This document shows positions 53,467 to 62,481 of a stretch of DNA of 64,000 nucleotides, piece after piece; the stretch's first letter is position 1, and every line of letters begins with the position of its first letter. Source of the DNA: Paenarthrobacter sp. JL.01a (lineage in GTDB: Bacteria; Actinomycetota; Actinomycetes; Actinomycetales; Micrococcaceae); the NCBI RefSeq assembly GCF_025452095.1, contig NZ_CP104877.1, positions 1,364,001-1,428,000 on the forward strand, given 5' to 3'. The notes under the pieces were generated by a model. The model ran no database searches and was not told the DNA's origin. It saw nothing but the letters and a program-made list of their open reading frames with translations. Position numbers and translations under genes: made by a program.

Positions 53467-54810
53467 TCAGTACCGCCGCAAAAGCTCCCGGAATCCGTTG
53501 CTGGTGAAGCGGGCCACGGCTTGTGCGCGCTCAGTCACTCCATGGGCGCCGACGGGTTCCACGGAAGCAAGCAGACCCGCTACATCTCCCAGACCCATGG
53601 CGAGCTCCACCACACGTCCGCCCAGGTCAAGCCGGGCATTGCGGATGTCCGACCAGGCATCGGGGCCGGGGTCGTCGTGGAGGTTCCGGGTGACGGCAAT
53701 GTCCTGCCACCGGCCGTCCACCCGGACCCTGGCGCGGTACGTGATGTCGTCACCGCTCACTTCAACCCGGCCGTCGGCCAGGAAGCTACGGCCGGATTGC
53801 GGGTGGTCCAGGTAGCCGCTCAGCTGCGGTGGTGTGTCCGCGGGCTGCGAAGGCATGACGACGGCGGCCCGGAACCTCAGCGGTTGGCCGTCCAGTTCGC
53901 CATGCAAGACGTCGTTGAAACGGACACCCGGCGCAGGTTCGGTCATCGCGGTGCAGCGGGCATCTTTTGCAAGGCCGTCGGGGGACCTGGCATCGAGGTA
54001 CGCCCGGGCATCGCGATAGCCCATGCCGATCAACGTGTCGGCGTCGATCCGCCCCAGGTAGAACTCGGGATCCAGCGGCAAGGGATGCTCAGGCCGGATC
54101 ACATGCAGCACGAACTCACGGCCCGCGGCGGCCGCAGCGTCAAAGTCGGCCAGGAGGGCACCCATGGCACTCATCTCGATCATGTGCACGTACTGCTCCA
54201 GCGGCCCGTCGCCCCAGTACGGGGAATTGCCGATGCACCAGATCAGCCAGACTTCCCCTGCACCCCGACGTAAAGCCTCTCCCACGTTCGCGTCCCTGAC
54301 CCATACGGCATCGGTCCAGATTTTCCCGTCGCGATGCAGTGGCTTGAGGAAGATGGGCAAGGACATTCCAGCCGCCATGAGTTCGGCGTCGATGCTGGCA
54401 GCGTCGATGGCATGGCACTGCTTCGAGGTGAACTCCACCACGTTGAAGGAACCTTCGACGGCGCCCGGTCCCGTGGCGCGGGTGCGGATCGTTTCCGTGT
54501 CGATGCCCAGAGCGGGGAAGATCCTGTCGAGGATGCCGTCTGCGTCACCCAGGGCGGGGAGGGCCCAGGGTCCTTTGACGTAGTCACCGAAGGGCAGGGC
54601 GGAACTGAAGTCCTTGACATCCACGGCGGACCACCGGCTGCACATCTCCTCCGGGGAAACGCCGGAGAGCATCATCCCGGCGGTAAGGATGCCGCCGGAG
54701 GTGCCGTCGATGTGCTGGAATTCAATTCCTTCCTCGGCGAGCGCTTTGACCACGCCGGCCTGCCAGGCGACGCGCATTCCGCCGCCGGCCAGGACCAGGG
54801 AGCGTTTCAT
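53467..54810 (-). CDS. Patatin-like phospholipase
   Basis: A 447-residue protein. The patatin domain (1-280) has the oxyanion loop LAGGGMRVAWQAG, the nucleophile Ser38 in IDGTSGGIL (GxSxG) and a plausible dyad Asp in KIWTDAVWVRDAN. The C-terminal 160 residues are a beta-rich domain (PGVRFNDVLHGELDGQPLRFRAAVV ... GYLDHPQSGRSFLADGRVEVSGDDITYRARVRVDGRW) that looks lipocalin-like and is also found in sterol/lipid-linked proteins. The ATG at 54810 overlaps the preceding gene by ATGA, so the long open frame further upstream is not used. It is the last gene of the seven-gene operon and probably hydrolyses a lipid ester. Confidence 0.85.
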   Translation of the reverse strand: MKRSLVLAGGGMRVAWQAGVVKALAEEGIEFQHIDGTSGGILTAGMMLSGVSPEEMCSRWSAVDVKDFSSALPFGDYVKGPWALPALGDADGILDRIFPALGIDTETIRTRATGPGAVEGSFNVVEFTSKQCHAIDAASIDAELMAAGMSLPIFLKPLHRDGKIWTDAVWVRDANVGEALRRGAGEVWLIWCIGNSPYWGDGPLEQYVHMIEMSAMGALLADFDAAAAAGREFVLHVIRPEHPLPLDPEFYLGRIDADTLIGMGYRDARAYLDARSPDGLAKDARCTAMTEPAPGVRFNDVLHGELDGQPLRFRAAVVMPSQPADTPPQLSGYLDHPQSGRSFLADGRVEVSGDDITYRARVRVDGRWQDIAVTRNLHDDPGPDAWSDIRNARLDLGGRVVELAMGLGDVAGLLASVEPVGAHGVTERAQAVARFTSNGFRELLRRY

Positions 54811-55211
54811 CGCCCGGCCAGCCCCGGGGCAACTGCCGGGACACGGATCCTGCGCCAGTAGATGAACAGGAGTACCGCCGTCGCGAGGTCGAAGAAGGCG
54901 ACCCCCAGCGCGATGGGGGCGAAGACTCCGTTCAGTACCCCGATGCCCACCGCCCCGAAAGCTCCGGCCTTCTGGAGCGCGGACCAGAGGACTACTACAG
55001 GGGAGGGTGTGCCGCTGAGCAGACTGTGGAGGAGGAGTCCGCCCACGATCACCATGAACATGCCCACTGTTCCGAAGAGTTGGCGGCTGGTGGCGGTGTC
55101 TTCTGCGCCCAACAAGCGGAGGATGGGACCGCCGAAGGGCACTTGGACCGCACCACTGAGGACAGTGATGCCGGCGATGGCTGTGAGGACCGCACGGAGG
55201 GGATAAGTCAT
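54807..55211 (-). CDS. Small four-helix membrane protein (DoxX-like appearance)
   Basis: A 134-residue protein with four predicted membrane helices: AVLTAIAGITVLSGAVQVPFGG, LFGTVGMFMVIVGGLLLHSL, PVVVLWSALQKAGAFGAVGIGVL and IALGVAFFDLATAVLLFIYWRRI. The layout resembles DoxX-like or patatin-linked membrane proteins; I do not assign a family. Overlaps both operon neighbours by 4 bp. Confidence 0.7.
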   Translation of the reverse strand: MTYPLRAVLTAIAGITVLSGAVQVPFGGPILRLLGAEDTATSRQLFGTVGMFMVIVGGLLLHSLLSGTPSPVVVLWSALQKAGAFGAVGIGVLNGVFAPIALGVAFFDLATAVLLFIYWRRIRVPAVAPGLAGR

Positions 55212-55690
55212 GTGAAGGACTCCAGCAGGCGGCCGCGGTCAACAAGGAGCCACACCATCGACGCCCAGGTCAGGGTGGAGACATAGAAGCGGATGTCGTT
55301 GAGCAGCATCCACCGTTGGAGCAGGGACCGGAGTTCGGTGTCGTCGGCGAAGTCGCCGCCCCGGATCCTCACGTTGATGGGGATGATGAGTCCCTGTCCC
55401 ACGACGGTGAGCGTAATGATGCCCACCAGGCAGATAATGGCGAAGATGACCCGGACGGTACCCCATTCGGACCACACCAGGATGCCTCCGGAGATGAACA
55501 TGATGGGCACCACGATGGTGAAGAACCTGGTGGCGGCCCGGGTGGGGATGCCGAAGTGCATGTCCACGTTGTCCCGGGCCAGTGAACGCCAGGTGGGGTA
55601 GAGGAAGAACTTGAGGACCCACATGGTGCCGACGTACATCGTGGCGCCGAAGAGGAAATCGAGGGCATTGAGCAGGAGGAGCCCGTTCAT
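55208..55690 (-). CDS. DUF1772/DUF2269-like four-helix membrane protein
   Basis: A 160-residue protein with four predicted helices (LLLNALDFLFGATMYVGTMWVL, FFTIVVPIMFISGGILVW, VIFAIICLVGIITLTVVGQGLIIPINVRI and FYVSTLTWASMVWLLV). The LTVVGQGLIIPINVRIRGG turn with a charged loop resembles DUF1772-type proteins. The function is unknown; a role in membrane positioning of the operon's lipid-active enzymes is a guess. The ATG overlaps the decarboxylase-like gene by 4 bp. Confidence 0.7.
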   Translation of the reverse strand: MNGLLLLNALDFLFGATMYVGTMWVLKFFLYPTWRSLARDNVDMHFGIPTRAATRFFTIVVPIMFISGGILVWSEWGTVRVIFAIICLVGIITLTVVGQGLIIPINVRIRGGDFADDTELRSLLQRWMLLNDIRFYVSTLTWASMVWLLVDRGRLLESFT

Positions 55691-56658
55691 GGCGTGTCTG
55701 CCCCTGGTTCCAAGGCCGGAACGGCCCCGGGCACCCGGCTCCGGTCCGGGGGAGCCAACCATTCCTGCCCTTGCCCGAGGTCGGTGACACTGTCCAGCAT
55801 GTCGCCACCGCGAAGCGCTACTGCCTCCAGCTGGGTGGGGGCAGTGAGGAACCATGCTTCGTAGTGGTCATCCAGGACGCCGTGGGCCTGCGGCAGCCAG
55901 GCGGTGAAGACCGGTTTGTTCTCCACCTGCAGTTTTTTCAAAGGCTCGACGCCGGGCGCGTCACCAAGGATGAGGCGCGCCTTGGCTTGTGCCCCGAAGG
56001 CGATGTCTCCTGTGGCCTCGAAGTAGATGTCGGATTTCCACAACATGTTGCGGAACGCACAGTAGTTGGATGCTGCCAGTTTCAGTGGCAGTCCCAGGGG
56101 CTCGGGACGATCGATCTCGATGTAGCAGCCCAGTTGGCCGTCCTGGTCATACTGTGCGGACACGGTGGAGTCGGTGACCACGAAGTCCAGGTTGGCCTGG
56201 TATTTGGGCATGCCCCAGATTCCCTTGCCGCCTTTGACGGAGATTTCCGTGCTGACGGGCAGGTCCACCACGAACTGTCCCAGCTTGAAGGTTTTCTGGA
56301 ACAGCAGCGGCAGGAGGGGCGGGGCCGGCCTGCTGCCGTGGGTGATGGCAATGGCCAGCGAGTATTCGATGTACTTGCCGATGTCGGTGGACTTGTAGTT
56401 GACCACGGTTACCACCAGCAGGCCCTTGCCGCCCAGGCTGAACGGCCGCAGTTCGGCTCCGGGCAGGACGGCTGCGGCAGCATGTTTGTTGATGGGGAAG
56501 GCTGCCATCAGCACGGGCGAATCGTCGGAGTTGACCGGCATGACGTACTTGATGCCGTCGGCGAAGGCGTGTTGGCCCCGGAGCTGTTCCTGCCTCCGGG
56601 GAACCGGTGAGGGCATGAGCTTGAGCAGGGGAGTGAGAATCTGGGTGAGGTTTTTCAT
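55687..56658 (-). CDS. Acetoacetate decarboxylase-like (ADC family) protein
   Basis: A 323-residue soluble protein. The central region NYKSTDIGKYIEYSLAIAITHG ... LPVSTEISVKGGKGIWGMPKYQANLDF and the later GLPLKLAASNYCAFRNMLWKSD follow the acetoacetate decarboxylase superfamily pattern, in which a buried Lys may form a Schiff base; I cannot tell which Lys, or whether it is kept. Many ADC-like proteins are not decarboxylases but aldolase or dehydratase-type enzymes. GGAG precedes the ATG. 4-bp overlaps on both sides. Confidence 0.8.
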   Translation of the reverse strand: MKNLTQILTPLLKLMPSPVPRRQEQLRGQHAFADGIKYVMPVNSDDSPVLMAAFPINKHAAAAVLPGAELRPFSLGGKGLLVVTVVNYKSTDIGKYIEYSLAIAITHGSRPAPPLLPLLFQKTFKLGQFVVDLPVSTEISVKGGKGIWGMPKYQANLDFVVTDSTVSAQYDQDGQLGCYIEIDRPEPLGLPLKLAASNYCAFRNMLWKSDIYFEATGDIAFGAQAKARLILGDAPGVEPLKKLQVENKPVFTAWLPQAHGVLDDHYEAWFLTAPTQLEAVALRGGDMLDSVTDLGQGQEWLAPPDRSRVPGAVPALEPGADTP

Positions 56659-57728
56659 GGCGTTGGCTCCTGGTGTGTGCCCGTCTGTTGGGTTCCGTTC
56701 AGCTCCTCGACGATGACGGGGAAGGTGTCCTGCCAGGCACGCTCGCCAAAGAAGACATCGAGGTGTCCGTAGCCCGGGATGAGATGGAGTGAGTCTTTGC
56801 CAGGGCGGTGTTTTTGGAAGAAGTCGTAGCTGCGTTGTTGGCTTTCGGGAAGGAAGCACCGGTTGGCCAGTCCCGCGATGAAGGCGAAGCGGGCGTCCGT
56901 TTGCGGAGCTTCCGCCACGAGGTTCTCCGGAAGTTCGGGGTGGTTTCCGGCGGCCACCATGTGCCCGGCTTTGATGCTCCGGCCCATTTCTTCGAAGAAT
57001 GTCACCGGCACCTCGGCGAACTCCCCGCTGAGCCACTGGTGCGTCGCGTCGTCGAGGTTCTCGTGCGACCAGAGGGCGGGACGGCCGCTGCCGTAGGTGA
57101 AACTGACCATCTTGCAGACGGTGTTGTCGCACTCGTGGTGGGTGGCTTTGACCAGGCCGCGGATGGCCCTGGTGAAGTAGCCCTGCGACTTGTAGCCCCA
57201 GGCCGGTGAGAGATAGGGGGTGAAGACTTTCACGACGGGCGTCAGGTAGTCGATCTTCAGGCGTGAGAAGGCCGGCACAACAGGGTGGAGCGAAACGGCG
57301 TTGGAGACGATCGTGTCCACCTGCGGCAGCAGTCCGGCGACGGCGGCCATGGTGAACGACGTCGACCCCTGGCAGTGGATCACAGCCTTCATCGTCTCCG
57401 CGCCAGTTGCGTTCAGGACATGCTCGACGGCGGCCGGATGGTCATACACGGCAGCGTCGGCGAGGGTCCAGGACAGGGGGTCGAGGTCGATGGAGGCCCG
57501 CCAATTGAGCATCCACACGTCCCAGCCGTCTTCGAGGAGGACGTCGACCAACGTGGTCCGGATCGGTGGCCGGAAAAGCTCGGCCCGGACGCCGGAGCCA
57601 TGGACCAGCAGCACGGGGCCTTTGGTGGTTTCCGCCGGCGCGGTTACGTGGACCAGGCTCAGCGGAGTGTTGTCCCGCGCACGGAACGGGATCACCTCGG
57701 TCCGGTGCTCGGCACGGGTGATGATCAT
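56655..57728 (-). CDS. Alpha/beta hydrolase with Cys nucleophile elbow (PhaC-like)
   Basis: A 357-residue alpha/beta-fold protein. The oxyanion strand-loop is GPVLLVHGSGVRAELFRPP, LLEDGWDVWMLNWRASIDLDP is the typical PHA-synthase/lipase turn, and the nucleophile elbow is VIHCQGSTSF (about 115-124), in which Cys takes the place of the usual Ser. The acid and base are probably in the ANRCFLPESQ region and in the His of IPGYGHLDVFFG. Cys at this site is characteristic of polyester (PHA) synthases, but no phasin or PhaC box is present. The product may be a thioesterase, acyltransferase or lipase. 4-bp overlaps on both sides. Confidence 0.8.
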   Translation of the reverse strand: MIITRAEHRTEVIPFRARDNTPLSLVHVTAPAETTKGPVLLVHGSGVRAELFRPPIRTTLVDVLLEDGWDVWMLNWRASIDLDPLSWTLADAAVYDHPAAVEHVLNATGAETMKAVIHCQGSTSFTMAAVAGLLPQVDTIVSNAVSLHPVVPAFSRLKIDYLTPVVKVFTPYLSPAWGYKSQGYFTRAIRGLVKATHHECDNTVCKMVSFTYGSGRPALWSHENLDDATHQWLSGEFAEVPVTFFEEMGRSIKAGHMVAAGNHPELPENLVAEAPQTDARFAFIAGLANRCFLPESQQRSYDFFQKHRPGKDSLHLIPGYGHLDVFFGERAWQDTFPVIVEELNGTQQTGTHQEPTP

Positions 57729-59644
57729 GGTGGGCTTCCCTTCTGGGCGACGGTGATGGGATTTTCAAGCAGCCGCACGGCAGGCAGGCCGGCCTCGGGA
57801 ACCAGCCGCGCGCCGTCGTCGTTCCTCTCCAGCCGCCAGTCGCGGCAGATGGTGTCCACCGCCAGGGGGTAGACGGTGAGCGTGCCGTCCGCGGCGAGGT
57901 GGAGGCGGAGGAAGCCTTTATGGTCCTCGATGGCCTGGCCGGACATCTTCCAGGTGGACACTTCGCCGCTGGGCGTCGACAGGATGAACAGCGCGAACGC
58001 CTCACTTCCCAGCGCCCAGCCGCCCACGTACACAAGGGCCAGCGCCAGCAGCACCACTACGACATCCGGCCAGGTGTCCGGCCATGGCAAAAGGATTACG
58101 ACGACGGCACTGACCGCGAGCGCGGACAGTTGGCAGAGCGTTCCCCGGGCAAAGACGAGGATCCCGGCAGTGGTCAGGTGCAGGATATGCGCTGCAAAGG
58201 TGGTCACGGCCAGAAGCACGGGCATGGCGAAGACCAGGGCAGTCACAAGGAGCGGCGTGTTCCCGTTCCTGAGCGTGCGGAGGCCCTCGATGAAGGACGT
58301 GCCGCTGAAGGCGCTGAACACGGTCCAGACGGTCAGGGCGGCAACAACGTGTACCACGCCCATGGAGAGTCCGAAGCCGGGGTTGCGCACCGGCAGCCAG
58401 GCCGGGGTGAACGGATTGGCCAGTCGCGGGCCCAGGAGATGTGAGTCGGCCCGGTCGGGATAAATGGTGGGGGTTCGCGTGAAATGGCGGGTGGGCGGCT
58501 GCTGGCGGCCTGGGGGTGGGGCGCTGGCCGACCCTCCCGTGCCGGCGGGGGCGGGAAGGTGGAGCTCCTTCGGCAGCCAGTGGGCGTCCGACAAGTACGC
58601 TCCACCGAGTCCGCACGTGATGAGCTGGGTTTTGGCGTGCAGGCCCGGAGCGTCATCCTCATAGCGCGAGTAATGGTGGAGATCGCCGGTGAGCCAGAGC
58701 CGGACACTCGCCCCTGTTGCTTCAAACAGCTGTGTTTCCGGGTTGAAGCGGCGGTGCAGGTAGTCCTGCTCAAAAAAGCCGGCTTGCCGGAAGCCTGCGC
58801 TTCCTTTGACCCAGAAGGGCGACGCGACGCACAGAATGATCGCGTCCCCGGGCTGCAATTGGGAGGTGACGTTCCGGTAGAAGTACTCAAGTTGCGGCTC
58901 GTCGATGTACTGGCCCAGTTGGCTGTCCAGGCCCAGCAGCCACCACCCCGGGGTGCCTCGATGGTCCGGCCGGGGAGCGTCGCCCGTGAGCCGCAGGGCG
59001 AAGTAGCTGCGCGTCTGGATGGTCCGCCATCTGCCGATGCTCCGGTTCCGCGTGAAGATCCGGATGAACGACGTCAGGCCGTCATACCAGTCGTGGTTGC
59101 CGGGCAGGGCCAGGATGATCGGCGCTTCGGTGAGGGGCCCGTGTGCAGGCAACGCCATCCGGTACGGCCCCACCATCCGGTCCTCATACCCGGCCGGGGA
59201 TGCCACGGGGTAAACCTCGTCGCCGCCCAGGACCAGGAGGCGGCCCCTGGGAAGACCGAAACCTCCAACGCTCAGCACGTCCTGCGCCAGCAGGGAGGCA
59301 ACCGTGTAGGTGGCATCGAAACCGTCCCCAAGGTCGGCCGTGAAATCGAACCACAGTTCGGAGTGCCTTTCCGCGCCCCTTTCAAGATCAGCGGGTGCCG
59401 GCAGGCCGCGCGCGATGACCGCAGGCTGGGCCGGCTGGCCAGGAGCGGGCAGATTGTCCAGGCTCAGCTGATCAGCGGGGAAACCGCCCTCCAACTCGCG
59501 TTTGTCACCGAAATCGGCGAACACGGTGGCGGCCATGACTTTCAGCGCAGTGCGGGCCAACGACTTCGGGGCGAGCCAGCGTACCGCCGTTCGGGGCGTG
59601 AAACCCAGGACCGCGCGGAGCTGGGCGAGCTCCCGGCCCTTCAT
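57725..59644 (-). CDS. Integral-membrane metallophosphoesterase
   Basis: A 639-residue protein. The N-terminal calcineurin-like domain has LLVLGGDEVYPVAS (about 138-150), ALPGNHDWYDG (about 176-186) and LTGDLHHYSRYED (about 318-330), which supply most metal ligands; the first motif is atypical (FTADLGDGFDA instead of DxH). A Pro/Gly-rich linker is followed by about five membrane helices (425-565) and a C-terminal cytosolic domain. It may dephosphorylate a lipid-linked substrate at the membrane. 4-bp overlaps with both neighbours. Confidence 0.82.
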   Translation of the reverse strand: MKGRELAQLRAVLGFTPRTAVRWLAPKSLARTALKVMAATVFADFGDKRELEGGFPADQLSLDNLPAPGQPAQPAVIARGLPAPADLERGAERHSELWFDFTADLGDGFDATYTVASLLAQDVLSVGGFGLPRGRLLVLGGDEVYPVASPAGYEDRMVGPYRMALPAHGPLTEAPIILALPGNHDWYDGLTSFIRIFTRNRSIGRWRTIQTRSYFALRLTGDAPRPDHRGTPGWWLLGLDSQLGQYIDEPQLEYFYRNVTSQLQPGDAIILCVASPFWVKGSAGFRQAGFFEQDYLHRRFNPETQLFEATGASVRLWLTGDLHHYSRYEDDAPGLHAKTQLITCGLGGAYLSDAHWLPKELHLPAPAGTGGSASAPPPGRQQPPTRHFTRTPTIYPDRADSHLLGPRLANPFTPAWLPVRNPGFGLSMGVVHVVAALTVWTVFSAFSGTSFIEGLRTLRNGNTPLLVTALVFAMPVLLAVTTFAAHILHLTTAGILVFARGTLCQLSALAVSAVVVILLPWPDTWPDVVVVLLALALVYVGGWALGSEAFALFILSTPSGEVSTWKMSGQAIEDHKGFLRLHLAADGTLTVYPLAVDTICRDWRLERNDDGARLVPEAGLPAVRLLENPITVAQKGSPP

Positions 59645-62331
59645 CGCTTCGGCTTAAGGGGGAACGGCACGCGCCTGGGTACCCGACCATAGACCCGCCA
59701 CAGCTGCCCGCCAAACAACGTACCGAACGTCAGCAAACCCGCGGCGGGAGCAGGACCCTCTGCCCGGAAGGTTGTCATCTGCTTGGCGAAGTCCAGTGGG
59801 CGGATGAACAGTATCCCCGCACCGACGACACCGTCCTGGCTGCCGCCCACCTCGACGTCCGGCGGGACGTGGCCCTGCAGAATCGTTGCGTACAGTGTGG
59901 TGGTGTCCGGCCAGAGGTCGAATCCTGCCTCATTGTGGATGAGCTTATGGCCGGTGAACGTGAAGGGAGTCCCGCCCGGGTCCCGCAACCACAACCGGTA
60001 CAGCATGCGCCTGGCCGGCCGGCCGTCGTCGGACTGGTCCTCGACGAACAGGTTGAACCAGCCGCGTTCCACCGGCATCCGGCCCCCGAAATAGTCCGCC
60101 AGTACGTACCCCTGCGCCTTGGCCGGGTGCCGGGGATCTGCCGCGAACGCGTCAATGTCCTCCGCGGTAATTGTCAGTTCGAACATGATCTTCCGGGACC
60201 TGTCCCGGCCCAGGCTGCGGCCCTTCTCCGGATCCGCGACGCCCGGGCTGAACCAACCATGCATCTGTTCGGTAAAACGAACCGAGGTTGCTTCCTTTGC
60301 CGCCTTGCCTGGCATTTCCAGGCCCCGCGTAGCCGGTGCCGGTGCCTGTGCCTGTCCTTGTGCCTGGGCAGCGGCGCTCGCAGGCTGTTCAGGACGCGCC
60401 GCCTTGCCTTTGGTGGCATCCGGCGCCAGCGCCCGCGGTGCCGTACTGCCGACGTCGACGACGGCGCCAGCGGCCTCGCGCTGTATTGTGTCCTGCGCTG
60501 CCGTTTGAGTTGTGTCCTGGGCCGCGGCCGCGTCGCCGGGGCTGATGCCGCGGTGGCGGGCCTTGGTGCCAGCTTCGACGATGTGGGCGCTGGCCCGTTC
60601 GGCGAAAGCGGCGATGGTCAGTGACGGGTTGGCGCCAACCGGTCCAGGCATCGCAGCACCATCGACCACGAACAAACCGGGGTAGCCAAAGACTTCTCCG
60701 TACGAATCACACACGGCCTCGGCGGGGTGCCTTCCAGCAGGTGCCCCACCGATCGGATGGACGGTGATCACGCGTTTGGCCCACCAGAGCGGATTGTCGA
60801 TGAAGTCGCCGTCCAGGTCCTTCGCGATCTCCGACATGGTCTGCCGGACCCGGCCGAAGTACTCGGTGGACGTTGCCATGGTCCAGGCGATGGCGAGCCT
60901 GCCGTCGCGGAGTGTCATGACGCCGTCGGGTATGTCCCGGCCCATACCCAGCAAGGGCACCGAACTGGCCGACAACCGCCCGTCACCCAACGCAGCGGCG
61001 AGGTCCGCCGAGACATTGGACCGGCCGGCGTCGAACAGCCTGTCTTTGAAAAGCTGGGCTGCCACTTTGGCCGTGCGCTTGACGGCGGTCTTCAGCTGGG
61101 CCGTTTCGATCAGCCAGTTCATGAAGGCCGGATACCCGGCGTCCTCCACGTAGTAGCCGCGGCCGTCGCCGTCGTCGTCGTTCGAATCCGGGACCCTGAC
61201 CGCGGTGGTGATGACCGGTCCCTTGCTGCCGGTGAGGGTGCGGACGCCGGGGCGGGAGCCGTTGGTGGCGGGTGTCTTGGCGTCCATGATGAACGTCAGG
61301 AGGTCGCCGTTGCCGCTGAACCGGGTACCGAGGGCGTCGCTGAGGGCCGGGAGGGAGCCATGATTGCGGAGCAGGAGGAAATTGGTCCCGAACGTGCCCG
61401 CACCCAGGATGAGCCGGCCGCAGTGGATGATGCGCTCGGTGAGCAGCGCCCCCTGGTTACCGGGGTGGTGGATGACGTAGCGGACCTCGTAGCCGCCGCC
61501 ATCCGTGCCGGGGGATAGTGGCCGGATACCCCGGACATCGTGGAAGGTGCGGATGTCAGCGCCCTTGAAGGCCGCCGCTGACAGGTAGTTGTGGTCAAGG
61601 GTGTTCTTGGCGCCGGCGTTGCAGCCGATGTCGCATTCACCGCTCAGGGTGCAGGTAGTCCGCACAGAGTTGGTGCCGTGGATGCTGCCGTAGTGGGGGA
61701 GCGGGATTGCTTGGTTGGTGCGGGGTGCTGCGCCCGGGCCGCTGGAGAAGGTGACGGCGATGGGAGGCCGGATGATGGAAAGGCCCAGGTTTGCCGCTGT
61801 CTTTTCCATGGCCATGGTCTTGGCTGTGTCCTGGTACGGGTAGGGGACGGGCTGCAGCATCGCTTCGGCGGCGTCGTAGAAGGGATCGAGGTCGGCCCTG
61901 GTAAACGGCCAATTCTCGTAACCGCCTCCCGGGACCGGGGATTCGTTGACGAACCACTTCTCGTCCTTGCGCAGGAGCACGTTGGCGTAGATGAGCGAAC
62001 CCCCTCCGAGTCCGCTTGAGACCAGTCCTTCGGTCCCGCGGAAGGTCCACGCATCGAACAGACCGTACAAGCCGCGGTCCGGGTCCCAGAAGTTCTTGCC
62101 CATCTCCGACGGCGTTCGGGCAAAACTCCCGGGCGGGTACGGTTTGCCGCGTTCCATCAACACCACGGACTGGCCGGCTTCGGCCAGCCGCAAGGCCGCT
62201 ACCGAGCCGCCAAAACCCGATCCCACAACCACCGCATCCACCTTCTCGATGCTTTGCGGTCTGCGGCGTCGTGGATCATCAGCGGATTCAGGGCCCGCAT
62301 CCCCACTGTTCCCGGTCCCCAGACGACCCAT
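59641..62331 (-). CDS. GMC-family FAD oxidoreductase (cholesterol-oxidase-like) with extra C-terminal domain
   Basis: An 896-residue protein, much longer than usual GMC enzymes (500-600). The N-terminal FAD fold is VDAVVVGSGFGGSVAALRLAEAG (about 31-53), GLGGGSLIYANVLL follows, and HPIGGAPAG plus VDGAAMPGPVGANPSLTIAAFAERAS (about 520-570) is the GMC C-terminal catalytic region as in cholesterol oxidases. An Ala/Gln-rich linker (about 590-660) leads to an extra beta-rich domain of about 220 residues (RFTEQMHGWFSPG ... KIMFELTITAEDIDAFAADP ... GHKLIHNEAGFDLWPDTTTLYATIL). No secretion signal is seen. The ATG at 62331 follows GAGAGGAA. It is the first gene of the operon. Substrate: probably a sterol-like or long-chain alcohol. 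Confidence 0.88.
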   Translation of the reverse strand: MGRLGTGNSGDAGPESADDPRRRRPQSIEKVDAVVVGSGFGGSVAALRLAEAGQSVVLMERGKPYPPGSFARTPSEMGKNFWDPDRGLYGLFDAWTFRGTEGLVSSGLGGGSLIYANVLLRKDEKWFVNESPVPGGGYENWPFTRADLDPFYDAAEAMLQPVPYPYQDTAKTMAMEKTAANLGLSIIRPPIAVTFSSGPGAAPRTNQAIPLPHYGSIHGTNSVRTTCTLSGECDIGCNAGAKNTLDHNYLSAAAFKGADIRTFHDVRGIRPLSPGTDGGGYEVRYVIHHPGNQGALLTERIIHCGRLILGAGTFGTNFLLLRNHGSLPALSDALGTRFSGNGDLLTFIMDAKTPATNGSRPGVRTLTGSKGPVITTAVRVPDSNDDDGDGRGYYVEDAGYPAFMNWLIETAQLKTAVKRTAKVAAQLFKDRLFDAGRSNVSADLAAALGDGRLSASSVPLLGMGRDIPDGVMTLRDGRLAIAWTMATSTEYFGRVRQTMSEIAKDLDGDFIDNPLWWAKRVITVHPIGGAPAGRHPAEAVCDSYGEVFGYPGLFVVDGAAMPGPVGANPSLTIAAFAERASAHIVEAGTKARHRGISPGDAAAAQDTTQTAAQDTIQREAAGAVVDVGSTAPRALAPDATKGKAARPEQPASAAAQAQGQAQAPAPATRGLEMPGKAAKEATSVRFTEQMHGWFSPGVADPEKGRSLGRDRSRKIMFELTITAEDIDAFAADPRHPAKAQGYVLADYFGGRMPVERGWFNLFVEDQSDDGRPARRMLYRLWLRDPGGTPFTFTGHKLIHNEAGFDLWPDTTTLYATILQGHVPPDVEVGGSQDGVVGAGILFIRPLDFAKQMTTFRAEGPAPAAGLLTFGTLFGGQLWRVYGRVPRRVPFPLKPKR

Positions 62332-62481
62332 GGCCGTTCCTCTCACAGGAGAGCTGACTACATGGCAGCGGCAGAGGGCGCCGGCGTGGCCGGGCGTTGC
62401 CTCCGCGGTCTATGGGCCTTATGTTCCCACCGGGCAGTGGATCTGTAAATGAGGTGGACTAATGCTGTTTTTACCCGGCGG

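Noticed and set aside
54811..55245. Upstream extension of the patatin frame to 592 codons
   Set aside because: The extra 145 residues are low-complexity and overlap a membrane-protein gene in another frame; the ATGA junction at 54807-54810 gives a normal patatin N-terminus.
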